Shown here: positions 25,360-33,976 of the stretch, in pieces
Layout: the number at the start of each line of letters is the position of its first letter
Position numbering within the stretch: position 1 is the first letter of the stretch
DNA from: Poritiphilus flavus
GTDB taxonomy: Bacteria; Bacteroidota; Bacteroidia; Flavobacteriales; Flavobacteriaceae
Assembly: GCF_009901585.1 (NCBI RefSeq)
Contig: NZ_WXYO01000009.1
Span: forward strand, 124,001-188,000
Direction of reading: 5' to 3'
DNA: 64,000 nt
Position numbers and translations under genes: made by a program
The notes under the pieces: model-generated
Seen by the model: only the letters and a program-made list of their open reading frames with translations
What the model was told of the DNA's origin: nothing
Databases searched by the model: none

Positions 25360-27093
25360 ATGCAAGGATTTCTTCCCAGTATACATTGGTTACGCAGCTA
25401 TAAGCTATCGGACCTACCCAAAGACCTTATTGCAGGTATAACCGTAGGTGTGGTGATAGTCCCTCAAGGTATGGCCTACGCCATGCTGGCTGGCCTACCT
25501 CCCGAATATGGACTCTATGCCTCCCTGGTACCTTTGCTGATCTATTTGCTTATGGGAACCTCCAGGCAACTGGCTATAGGCCCGGTGGCACTGGATTCAC
25601 TTCTTGTAGCAGTTGGCCTTGGAAGTTTAGGGCTGGTTCAGCCGGAGAACTATATTGTGGCCGCTATTTTTCTGGCATTTTTGGTGGGGGCTATTCAGTT
25701 CCTGTTTGGCCTTTTGAGAATGGGCTTTTTAGTGAACTTTTTATCCAAACCCGTAATAAGCGGCTTTACCTCGGCAGCTGCCTTAATCATCATTGTAAGT
25801 CAGTTGAAGCATTTGTTAGGAGTTCAACTAAACGGGGTATCCTCCTTTTATCCTATACTTTACGGTCTTGCCCAAAAACTGGAAGCGACGAATGTATTTG
25901 ACCTCTCCATTGGGCTGTTGGGGATAGTGCTGCTTTTGGCACTAAGAAAATTAAGTCGTCGGATTCCAGCCGTCTTACTGGTAGTAATACTAGGTATAAT
26001 CGCAGTCTATTTCTTTAAACTGGAAGGTCATGGAGTCCAGGTGGTGGGTCGTATACCTGCCGGACTGCCTGTATTTCAGGTCCCAACATACAGCATGGAA
26101 TTGTTTCTGGAACTATGGCCATTCGCCCTGACCCTGGCACTGGTCGGTTACCTGGAAGCCATATCCATCGCCAAAGGCATTGCTGATAAGAACGACGAAG
26201 ACACCCTGGATGCCAACCAGGAGCTACTGGCTCTGGGTACGGCAAATATGACCGGTTCCTTTTTTCAATCCTACCCGGTTACCGGTGGATTCTCACGTTC
26301 GGCGGTTAACTACGAAGCCGGGGCAAAGACCAATCTCTTTGCTTTGTTTACGGTAATTCTGGTGGTAATAACACTCTTGTTCCTTACTCCGCTGTTTTAT
26401 TTTCTGCCGAACGCCGTTTTGGCCAGTATTATCATCGTGGCAGTGATCCGGTTGATAGACCTTGCCTACGCAGCGGATCTTTGGAAACGGCGTAAGGACG
26501 AATTTGCCGTTTTGTTGCTGACCTTTCTACTGACCCTGCTTTTGGGGATAACACAAGGCATATTGATCGGCATTCTGTTTTCATTGCTTTTAATGGTTTA
26601 CCGTACATCTAAGCCGCACTTTGCCGTTTTGGGTAACATTAAAGGGTCTGACTATTACAGGAATATCAACAGATTTGATGATAAAGTTGAGGTTCGGGAA
26701 GATCTGCTTATCGTACGTTTTGATTCTCAAATGTATTTTGGGAATGCCAACTACTTTAAGAATCAACTGTCAAAATTTATTGTAAAGAAGGGCCCTGCGC
26801 TTAAAGCTGTCATTCTCAATGCGGAGGCCATCAATTATATCGATGCCAGCGCCACCCAAATGCTCATCAGGGTCATTCGGGAGCTACACGCGAAAAACAT
26901 CAATTTCTATATAGCAGGGGCAATAGGCCCCGCCAGGGATATTATTTTTAATTCTGGGATCATTAAAGAATTGGGCCCGGACTGCTTGTTTGTGGAAACC
27001 AAGGAGGCCGTCGCTTATTATGACAATCCGAAGGCCATTTCTGAAATAGGATCGAGGCTTGCCCATCAGAATAAAGGGAATCGTAAAGAATAA
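25360..27093 (+). CDS. SulP family inorganic anion transporter with STAS domain
   Basis: A 577-aa protein. The membrane part (about residues 1-415) has about 11-14 hydrophobic segments, starting with the SulP signature region (LIAGITVGVVIVPQGMAYA; LYASLVPLLIYLLMGTS) and including FFQSYPVTGGFSRSAVN. The C-terminal STAS domain (about 440-560) contains VILNAEAINYIDASATQML. It carries sulfate, bicarbonate or another anion across the inner membrane. It is 35 bp upstream of the persulfide dioxygenase fusion gene, suggesting sulfate or sulfite as cargo. Confidence 0.93.
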   Translation: MQGFLPSIHWLRSYKLSDLPKDLIAGITVGVVIVPQGMAYAMLAGLPPEYGLYASLVPLLIYLLMGTSRQLAIGPVALDSLLVAVGLGSLGLVQPENYIVAAIFLAFLVGAIQFLFGLLRMGFLVNFLSKPVISGFTSAAALIIIVSQLKHLLGVQLNGVSSFYPILYGLAQKLEATNVFDLSIGLLGIVLLLALRKLSRRIPAVLLVVILGIIAVYFFKLEGHGVQVVGRIPAGLPVFQVPTYSMELFLELWPFALTLALVGYLEAISIAKGIADKNDEDTLDANQELLALGTANMTGSFFQSYPVTGGFSRSAVNYEAGAKTNLFALFTVILVVITLLFLTPLFYFLPNAVLASIIIVAVIRLIDLAYAADLWKRRKDEFAVLLLTFLLTLLLGITQGILIGILFSLLLMVYRTSKPHFAVLGNIKGSDYYRNINRFDDKVEVREDLLIVRFDSQMYFGNANYFKNQLSKFIVKKGPALKAVILNAEAINYIDASATQMLIRVIRELHAKNINFYIAGAIGPARDIIFNSGIIKELGPDCLFVETKEAVAYYDNPKAISEIGSRLAHQNKGNRKE

Positions 27094-27128
27094 GCCGTAC
27101 TTTTGGCAAAAAAATAAAGAAGCAGGAA

Positions 27129-28538
27129 ATGAATATTGAACAGATCTACACAGGTTGCCTCGCCCAGGGAGCCTACTACATTGAAAGTAATGGGGAAGTG
27201 GCCATTATTGACCCGCTGAGGGAAGTGGCTCCTTATTTGGAAAGAGCTAAAAAAGATGGCGCGGAGATCAAATATATTTTTGAAACGCATTTCCATGCGG
27301 ATTTTGTCAGTGGGCATTTATCCCTGGCCAAAGCTACCGGTGCACCCATCGTTTACGGGCCGGAAGCCAAACCTTCTTTTGATGCGCTCATAGCCACCGA
27401 CGGTCAGGAATTCAGACTGGGGGAGATCACCATAAAAGTATTGCATACACCCGGGCATACTATGGAAAGTACTACTTATCTGCTTATAGACAAGGATGGG
27501 AAAGACCATGCGATCTTTTCAGGAGATACCCTGTTTTTAGGGGATGTTGGCCGTCCTGATCTGGCTCAAAAAGCCGCGGATATGACTAAGGAAGACCTGG
27601 CAGGTATTCTGTATGACAGCCTGCGAAACAAGATCATGCCTTTGGGTGACGAGGTGATCGTTTACCCGGCCCATGGTGCGGGATCCGCCTGTGGAAAAAA
27701 TATGATGAAAGAGACGGTTGATACTCTGGGCAATCAGAAAAAGATGAATTACGCTTTAAGGGAAGATATGACAAAAGATGAATTCATCAGTGAAGTCACG
27801 GAAGGTTTGTTACCACCTCCAAAGTATTTCCCTTTGAATGTAAAAATGAACAAAGAAGGCTATGAAGATATAGGTACCGTCCTGGAAAGAGGAACCCGGG
27901 CCATACCTGCCGAGAAATTTGAAGCAATAGCCAACGAAACAGGAGCATTAGTACTAGACGTACGTCATCAGAATGAATTTGTTAAGGGCCATATTCCCCG
28001 TTCTATTTTTATAGGCCTGAATGGCGACTTCGCCCCCTGGGTAGGTGCTCTTGTTGCCGACGTAAAACAACCCATCCTGTTGGTGACCCCTTTGGGCAAG
28101 GAAGAAGAGACGGTTACTCGCCTGTCCAGGGTAGGATTTGACCAGACTTTGGGATACCTCAAAGGCGGTTTTGAAGCCTGGAAAGCCTCCGGCAAAGATA
28201 CTGACAGCATAGAATCCGTTGAAGCCAGCTCGGCTAAAAAGCGACTCCAGACTACTCCAGCTACTGTTTTTGACGTCCGTAAAGAAAGTGAGTTCGGCTC
28301 CGAGCATTTGGTAGACGCCATAAACACTCCTCTTAGCTTTCTGAGCACCCATATGAGTAAATTCCCGGAGAATGAAACATTCTATGTGCATTGTGCAGGA
28401 GGTTATCGTTCAGTTATCGCCGCTTCCATTCTAAAAAGCAGGGGAATTCATAATCTCATTGATATAGGAGGTGGTTTTGCAGCTATGAAGGCTGCCGGTA
28501 TGGAACTGACGGACTACGTCTGCCCATCTACGCTCTAA
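27129..28538 (+). CDS. MBL-fold persulfide dioxygenase fused to two rhodanese domains
   Basis: The N-terminal metallo-beta-lactamase domain (1-~245) has THFHADFVSGH, HTPGHTMES, FSGDTLFLGDVGRPD and YPAHGAGSACG, the ETHE1-like iron site pattern. Two rhodanese domains follow. The first (about 255-355) has ILLVTPLGKEE where the catalytic Cys loop should be, so it is inactive. The second (about 370-465) has the active loop VHCAGGYRS. Such fusions oxidise glutathione or other persulfides to sulfite and transfer sulfane sulfur. A TACTTTTG -7 box lies at 27098-27105. It sits between a sulfate-type transporter and DUF2892, in a sulfide-detoxification set. Confidence 0.92.
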   Translation: MNIEQIYTGCLAQGAYYIESNGEVAIIDPLREVAPYLERAKKDGAEIKYIFETHFHADFVSGHLSLAKATGAPIVYGPEAKPSFDALIATDGQEFRLGEITIKVLHTPGHTMESTTYLLIDKDGKDHAIFSGDTLFLGDVGRPDLAQKAADMTKEDLAGILYDSLRNKIMPLGDEVIVYPAHGAGSACGKNMMKETVDTLGNQKKMNYALREDMTKDEFISEVTEGLLPPPKYFPLNVKMNKEGYEDIGTVLERGTRAIPAEKFEAIANETGALVLDVRHQNEFVKGHIPRSIFIGLNGDFAPWVGALVADVKQPILLVTPLGKEEETVTRLSRVGFDQTLGYLKGGFEAWKASGKDTDSIESVEASSAKKRLQTTPATVFDVRKESEFGSEHLVDAINTPLSFLSTHMSKFPENETFYVHCAGGYRSVIAASILKSRGIHNLIDIGGGFAAMKAAGMELTDYVCPSTL

Positions 28539-28637
28539 CTGATGGATATCATGGTTATTTGGCGCCTTTAAAACTAACTTGATCCCTTAAATCGATGGGA
28601 GATCCTTAAATCCGGTCTCTCGCAAAAGTGATCGAAT

Positions 28638-28853
28638 ATGAAAACGAATATGGGCGCCCTGGATCGCGTGATCCGAATTGTTTTAGCTCTTGTCGCCGTA
28701 CTATTGGTATATCTTGATTACGTAACAGGTAGCTGGGGGTATATTGCGCTTACCTTTGCCGCTGTATTTGCGCTGACCTCTCTGGTAAGTTTTTGTCCGC
28801 TCTACGGCGCTTTGGGAATTAATAGCTGTGGTGTAAAAAGAAAACGATCCTGA
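28638..28853 (+). CDS. DUF2892 small membrane protein (YgaP-like)
   Basis: A 71-aa protein with two transmembrane helices and the pattern NMGALDRVIRIVLA ... CPLYGALGINSCG typical of DUF2892. In other bacteria this domain is fused to or beside rhodanese (as in YgaP). Its location 100 bp after the rhodanese fusion gene fits that association, suggesting a place in membrane handling of sulfane sulfur or thiocyanate. Confidence 0.85.
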   Translation: MKTNMGALDRVIRIVLALVAVLLVYLDYVTGSWGYIALTFAAVFALTSLVSFCPLYGALGINSCGVKRKRS

Positions 28854-28862
28854 AGTATCAGG

Positions 28863-28882
28863 CCTAAATTGAGTTATTTAGG
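28863..28882 (+). terminator. candidate hairpin after DUF2892
   Basis: CCTAAAT, a 6-base loop, then ATTTAGG lies 10 bp after the DUF2892 stop. The T-run is weak, so this is a possible rather than firm terminator. The rest of 28883-29140 shows no gene or repeat I can recognise. Confidence 0.35.
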
Positions 28883-29140
28883 GCTTATTTGTCAGCTTTT
28901 ACGGTGCAAGAGAGCGTTTTGAGCTTCGAAAAGTCGGTAGTTCGTCGAAAATGTTAAAGAAATCACAATTTTTTAACGTTAAACTGGCTCAGATTGCCTA
29001 ACTTAGTAAGAAATGTTTGACAAAGCCGGGAAGATATCTATCTATTGCCAGGATTTGGACCTCTAACGGCTAGGCCCCGAAACTATCCCCGGTTTCAAGA
29101 CCATCCTAAAACGGTCAATCATACTTTAAAGCTGTAGACC

Positions 29141-29236
29141 ATGGACCTTGTTTCGTATTATACTGTCTTTATCACCTGTATTTTTATACTGTGGCTGCTC
29201 TTTATCATCAGAATGTATAAGAAGATGAAAAAGTAG
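29141..29236 (+). CDS. 31-aa single-span membrane peptide (candidate)
   Basis: ATG at 29141 opens a 31-codon frame ending in TAG at 29234. It encodes one hydrophobic helix (VFITCIFILWLLFIIRM) and a lysine-rich cytoplasmic tail (KKMKK). That composition is typical of genuine small membrane proteins and unlikely by chance in AT-rich non-coding DNA. It ends 5 bp before the 3' end of the convergent exonuclease gene. No homologue is recognised. Confidence 0.4.
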   Translation: MDLVSYYTVFITCIFILWLLFIIRMYKKMKK

Positions 29237-29241
29237 GCAGA

Positions 29242-30624
29242 TCAACCTACTTCCTTTAGTGACAGGCTAAAAACGTTCTCAGGATGTTTTATTCGATAAG
29301 ATTCAACCAGTCTTGTAGTTTCCGGTGTATTCTTTTCTATCTTGATATGCGCAAGTATATCCTCAAGTGAACGGATTTCCAGTTCCTTAGAGATAAAGCC
29401 ATATCCCCTGTAATTCCCTTCTTGTACCAGAATAACAGCATCTTCATCCGGGTTTCTTCCTTTTTCCCTGATCAGGAAATCTTCTTTAGTTGAACTCAAA
29501 TGCCGGATAGCCATTTCTACTTTCTCATTATAGGCTGAAATAGCTTCTGTTTCCCGGCAAATGCCTTCACAGTTGGTAAGTCTGAAGTGAGAACAGTGCT
29601 TAACCTGTTCCTGTAAATGGCAGTACTTGGGGCAGAGCTTATACGCCTCGCAGAGTTGTTCCATAAACAGCCTGGCATCTGTAGTGTTGTAACAAATAAA
29701 CAAGGCTTGGGGAACATGCCTTAATTTGTTAAATGCCAGGTGACGGATACCCTTCCTATCCACATAGCTAAATAGCCCGTACTGCTGTACCGGGCGTTTC
29801 TGTGCCCTGTTGAATTTTGGGTAATGCCGTTTTATCTCTCCGGACTCCATGAGTAAGGCCAACAGTTCGCTGCCGGATAACTCAAACGCGATGTCCGAAG
29901 TCTCCCGGCAGAGTTCCATTTCCCGGGACGCTTTGTCGTAAAAGTGTCCCAGCACCCTTTTTTTGATATTTACGGCCTTGCCCACATAGATAATTTCTCC
30001 TTTCTTATTCTTGAAATAGTAGACTCCCGGCCTGGAGGGCAATTTGTTAAAAACTGCTCGTGATAATCCCGGCGGAAGAGTGGCCTCTTGGGAACGTGCA
30101 TTCAGGAAGGTCCGGAAAACAGTCTCTGCACCTTCCATATCTATGAGTTTTTTAAAAAGCAGGGTTGTAGCATAGGCATCTCCGCGAGCCCTGTGCCGGT
30201 CTGTAATGGGAATATCAAGGGAAGAGCACAGTTTCCCAAGGCTATAAGAGTGGAAGCCAGGTAACAATTGCCTTGAGAGTCTTACCGTACACAATTTTTT
30301 TCGGACAAAATCAATACCAATTCCCCTGAGTTCATTTTTGATCACATTATAGTCGAAATTAACGCTATGGGCCACAAATACGCAGTCCCGGGTAATTTCC
30401 TCAATTTCATTGGCAATCTCGCCGAGTAGGGGAGCATTACGCACCATATGATTGTCTATCCCGGTAAGTCCGGTAATGAAATAGGGGATCTCACATTCCG
30501 GATTAACCAGGGATGTAAATTCCTCAACCACCTGCTTTCCATCAAACTTAAAAATGGCAATTTCAGTGATCCGGTTTCCCTGTATTCCGGTACCGGTCGT
30601 TTCTATGTCGACAATGGTGTACAA
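29242..30624 (-). CDS. DEDD exonuclease fused to GIY-YIG nuclease domain
   Basis: The N-terminal DnaQ/epsilon-type 3'-5' exonuclease (about residues 1-165) has VDIETTG, HSVNFDYNVI and HRARGDAYAT. The GIY-YIG endonuclease domain (about 205-290) has PGVYYFKNKKGEIIYVGKAV, similar to the UvrC/Cho N-terminus. A Cys-containing C-terminal region (about 330-370, CPKYCHLQEQVKHCSHF) may bind metal. The fusion resembles enzymes thought to take part in nucleotide excision or DNA-end processing. It is common in Bacteroidota. It is divergent from the SDR operon at 30770. Confidence 0.88.
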   Translation of the reverse strand: MYTIVDIETTGTGIQGNRITEIAIFKFDGKQVVEEFTSLVNPECEIPYFITGLTGIDNHMVRNAPLLGEIANEIEEITRDCVFVAHSVNFDYNVIKNELRGIGIDFVRKKLCTVRLSRQLLPGFHSYSLGKLCSSLDIPITDRHRARGDAYATTLLFKKLIDMEGAETVFRTFLNARSQEATLPPGLSRAVFNKLPSRPGVYYFKNKKGEIIYVGKAVNIKKRVLGHFYDKASREMELCRETSDIAFELSGSELLALLMESGEIKRHYPKFNRAQKRPVQQYGLFSYVDRKGIRHLAFNKLRHVPQALFICYNTTDARLFMEQLCEAYKLCPKYCHLQEQVKHCSHFRLTNCEGICRETEAISAYNEKVEMAIRHLSSTKEDFLIREKGRNPDEDAVILVQEGNYRGYGFISKELEIRSLEDILAHIKIEKNTPETTRLVESYRIKHPENVFSLSLKEVG

Positions 30625-30769
30625 AATTGTGGTGTAAAAGAACTTAAAGTTAGTCCAAATTATTCAAATCCTGATCAGAAAATGGCTATTATGGCAAGCT
30701 GTGAATATAAAAATGCCGTAATCGTTTGAAAGTAATACTGATTGTTTATTTTTATGAAAATCTCTCGAT

Positions 30770-31543
30770 ATGAAGTTCAGCTTGGCAGGAAAAACCTCCA
30801 TTATTACAGGCGGGGGCAGTGGTATTGGTAAGGCAATAGCCAGTACGTTGGCTGAACAGGGAGCGTCTGTGAATATCCTTGAAAGGGATATCGAGGCGGC
30901 AGAAGAGATCTCAAAAGAGATCAATGCTGCAGGATTTGTATCCATTCCGCATAGCTGTGATGTAAGCGACCATGATGCCGTTCTAAAAACGATTCAATCT
31001 ATTGTGGGAGATTCAGGGATCGATATTCTGATCAACAATGCCGGGATTGCTCATATCGGGAATGTGGAAGCGACTACCGAACAGGACATGGACCGGCTTT
31101 ACAGCGTAAATATTAAGGGGGTGTATAATTGCGTTCATGCGGCCATACCTCATATGAAAGAAAAAGGAGGAGTGATACTCAATATGGCTTCTGTGGCAGG
31201 GTCCCTCGGAATTGCCGAACGCTTTGCCTATTCAATGACCAAGGGCGCGGTGCTCACCATGACCTATTCTGTGGCGAAGGATTATCTGGAATACGGGATC
31301 AGATGTAACAGCATTTCACCTGCGCGCATCCATACACCATTTGTAGATGGTTACCTCAAACAAAACTACCCAGGCCAGGAACAGGAAATGTTCCAAAAGC
31401 TATCCAAAACCCAGCCTATAGGAAGGATGGGAAACCCGGTAGAAGTGGCCAACCTTGCATTATACCTTTGTTCAGACGAAGCTTCGTTTATCACGGGAAC
31501 CGATTTTCCCATAGATGGAGGCTATATCAAATTAAACGGATAA
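30770..31543 (+). CDS. SDR-family dehydrogenase (possible 2-keto-3-deoxy-L-fuconate dehydrogenase)
   Basis: Classical short-chain dehydrogenase, 257 aa. TGGGSGIGKAIA binds NAD(P); NNAGIAH and the Ser-Tyr-Lys set (NMASVAGS; FAYSMTKGA) complete the active site. FITGTDFPIDGGY ends the protein as in many sugar-acid dehydrogenases. It is the first of four closely spaced genes: SDR, FAH hydrolase, sulfatase, FMN hydroxyacid oxidase. With those neighbours, oxidation of 2-keto-3-deoxy-L-fuconate (or a rhamnonate equivalent) is the best fit. A different sugar acid cannot be excluded. Confidence 0.85.
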   Translation: MKFSLAGKTSIITGGGSGIGKAIASTLAEQGASVNILERDIEAAEEISKEINAAGFVSIPHSCDVSDHDAVLKTIQSIVGDSGIDILINNAGIAHIGNVEATTEQDMDRLYSVNIKGVYNCVHAAIPHMKEKGGVILNMASVAGSLGIAERFAYSMTKGAVLTMTYSVAKDYLEYGIRCNSISPARIHTPFVDGYLKQNYPGQEQEMFQKLSKTQPIGRMGNPVEVANLALYLCSDEASFITGTDFPIDGGYIKLNG

Positions 31544-31546
31544 CAT

Positions 31547-32398
31547 ATGAAACTAATACGATTCGGTGAAAACGGGGCCGAAAAACCCGGGATTCAGGAT
31601 GCGGATGGAAGCTGGCTGGATGTCTCCACTTTCGGAGAGGATTACGATGAGAAATTTTTTGGTACAGAGGGGATTTCCCGTCTGCGAGATTGGCTCAGTG
31701 ACCATCAAAGCAATTGCCCGGTGGTATCTCCGGATACCCGCCTGGGACCTCCTATTTCCAGGCCTTCAAAAATAATCTGTGTCGGACTCAATTATGCGCA
31801 ACACGCGCAGGAAAGCGGCATGGAAATTCCGGAGGAACCCGTATTGTTCTTTAAGGCTACAACTGCCATTGTAGGACCTAATGACGATCTCGTCATTCCG
31901 AAAAATAGTCTGAAAACAGATTGGGAAGTGGAACTGGCCGTTGTTATCCGCCGAAAAGCTTCTTACGTAAGCGAAGAGGACGCCATGGATTATGTGGCGG
32001 GTTATCTTCTTCATAATGACTATAGTGAGAGGGCCTATCAATTGGAGCGTCAGGGGCAATGGGTAAAAGGAAAGAGTTGTGATACTTTTGCTCCCTTGGG
32101 CCCATTTATGGCTACGACGGATGAAATCTCTGATCCTCATAAGCTGCCACTTTGGTTAAAACTAAATGGAGAAACCATGCAGGATAGCAATACATCGGAT
32201 TTTGTATTCGGGATCCCAAAGCTCATCAGTTATATCAGTGAATTCATGACCTTGCTTCCTGGCGACATTATTTCTACGGGGACCCCCTCGGGTGTAGGCC
32301 TGGGACTGGACCCGCCCAGATACCTGGTGCCTGGTGATTCCGTGGAACTGGGAATTGAGGGCCTGGGAAGCTCTGTACAAAATGTGGTTTCATATTAA
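31547..32398 (+). CDS. fumarylacetoacetate hydrolase family protein
   Basis: A 283-aa FAH-fold hydrolase. Its core is KIICVGLNYAQHAQESG, then EEPVLFFKATTAIVGPND, DWEVELAVVI, NDYSERAYQ and STGTPSGVGLGL, including the acidic metal ligands. FAH enzymes cleave 1,3-diketone C-C bonds. Next to an SDR and an L-lactate-type oxidase, the likely substrate is a 2,4-diketo-3-deoxy sugar acid, split to pyruvate and lactate. The start follows the SDR stop by 3 bp. Confidence 0.88.
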   Translation: MKLIRFGENGAEKPGIQDADGSWLDVSTFGEDYDEKFFGTEGISRLRDWLSDHQSNCPVVSPDTRLGPPISRPSKIICVGLNYAQHAQESGMEIPEEPVLFFKATTAIVGPNDDLVIPKNSLKTDWEVELAVVIRRKASYVSEEDAMDYVAGYLLHNDYSERAYQLERQGQWVKGKSCDTFAPLGPFMATTDEISDPHKLPLWLKLNGETMQDSNTSDFVFGIPKLISYISEFMTLLPGDIISTGTPSGVGLGLDPPRYLVPGDSVELGIEGLGSSVQNVVSY

Positions 32399-32407
32399 AA
32401 CTTATAA

Positions 32408-33961
32408 ATGAGGTATACAGTTTGCATACTGTTACTGTGCTCCCTACTTCTCCCGGGCTGCAAGCCGCCTGAAAAAGAAGCCAAGCGGCCACCTAATGTC
32501 GTACTGTTTTTTGTGGACGATCTGGGTTGGCAGGATACTTCTGTTCCTTTTTGGAAAGCCAGGACCCCATTTAACGAGCGCTACCATACTCCAAACATGG
32601 AAAGACTGGCCGCTGAGGGGATGAAATTCACCCAGGCCTATGCCACGGCAGTGTGTTCACCTACCCGCATTAGCCTTATAACGGGGATGAATGCCGCAAG
32701 GCATCGGGTAACGAACTGGACCTTGAGAAAGGATCAATTGCAGCCTATGGAGACAAACCATGAAAACTTGTCCTTCCCTCAGTGGAATGTGAATGGTATT
32801 GATCCTGGTGGTACCGATCCCAAAGCGGTCCATGCCACGCCTTTCCCTTCATTGCTTAAGAATGCGGGATATTATACCATTCATACCGGCAAGGCTCATT
32901 TTGGCGCCATTGGAACAGTAGGGGAAGATCCGCTTAATTTGGGATTTACGGTGAATATCGCCGGACATGCGGCAGGAGCACCGGCAAGCTATTACGGATT
33001 GGAAAACTTTGGCAATGGCCAGGATAAGCGTGCGGTCTGGGCGGTACCCGGACTTGAAGAATACCACGGAAAAGAAATAAATCTTACCGAGGCGTTGACG
33101 GTTGAAGCTCTAAAGGAATTGGACGTCGCGGTTGAAAAAGAGCAGCCCTTTTTTCTCTACATGGCTCACTATACTGTGCACACGCCAATCATGGCAGATA
33201 AGAGGTATTTTCAAAAATACCTGGAAAAGGGACTGGATTCCATTGAAGCGCGTTATGCATCCATGATAGAGGGAATGGACAAAAGCCTTGGCGATATTAT
33301 GAATTATCTGGATTCCAAGGATCTAAGTGATGATACAGTTATCCTTTTTATGTCGGACAACGGTGGCCTGAGCGCTGTGGCAAGGGGAGGAGAGTTACAC
33401 ACCCACAATCGCCCTTTGGCCAGTGGAAAAGGTTCAGCTTACGAAGGCGGGATCCGCGAACCCATGCTGGTGAAGTGGCCTGGTAAAGTGGCGCCGGGAT
33501 CGGTTTCCAACCAGCAAGTGATCATTGAAGATTTCTTTCCTACTATTCTGGAAATAGCCGGGGTAGTGGATTTGGAATTGGTTCAGGAGGTAGACGGTCA
33601 GAGTTTTATTCCCGAGCTACTAGGTGAAAAAGCCCTATCTTCAGAAAGACCTCTTTTTTGGCACTATCCAAATGAATGGGGACCATCAGGACCTGGAGTT
33701 GGGGCATCCAGTACGGTTCGCCAGGGAGATTGGAAACTCATTTACTTTCACGAAGATCAGCGAATGGAACTTTATAATTTGGCGGAGGATATTGGGGAAA
33801 CCGACAATAGGGCAGAAGCGGAACCTGAGAAAGTAAGGGAATTGGCAAAGCTATTATCCGATCATTTGAAGAATGTCCAGGCACAAATGCCAAGTGATAA
33901 GGAAACGGGTATTCCAATTCCTTATCCTGCTGAAGCCCTGGAAGCAGTATCTAAAACCTGA
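32408..33961 (+). CDS. lipoprotein sulfatase
   Basis: A family S1 sulfatase, 517 aa. The leader ends LLPGC (Cys18), so it is membrane-anchored. VFFVDDLGWQDT-type metal ligands begin the fold. The formylglycine site is CSPTR, with Cys83 as the residue to be modified, and ITGMNAARHRV follows. MSDNGG provides further ligands. It would remove sulfate esters from a sugar, probably a sulfated algal polysaccharide such as fucoidan. No formylglycine-generating enzyme is in the window. Placement inside a deoxysugar catabolic operon supports that substrate class. Confidence 0.92.
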   Translation: MRYTVCILLLCSLLLPGCKPPEKEAKRPPNVVLFFVDDLGWQDTSVPFWKARTPFNERYHTPNMERLAAEGMKFTQAYATAVCSPTRISLITGMNAARHRVTNWTLRKDQLQPMETNHENLSFPQWNVNGIDPGGTDPKAVHATPFPSLLKNAGYYTIHTGKAHFGAIGTVGEDPLNLGFTVNIAGHAAGAPASYYGLENFGNGQDKRAVWAVPGLEEYHGKEINLTEALTVEALKELDVAVEKEQPFFLYMAHYTVHTPIMADKRYFQKYLEKGLDSIEARYASMIEGMDKSLGDIMNYLDSKDLSDDTVILFMSDNGGLSAVARGGELHTHNRPLASGKGSAYEGGIREPMLVKWPGKVAPGSVSNQQVIIEDFFPTILEIAGVVDLELVQEVDGQSFIPELLGEKALSSERPLFWHYPNEWGPSGPGVGASSTVRQGDWKLIYFHEDQRMELYNLAEDIGETDNRAEAEPEKVRELAKLLSDHLKNVQAQMPSDKETGIPIPYPAEALEAVSKT

Positions 33962-33976
33962 AGAGACCGTTATACG

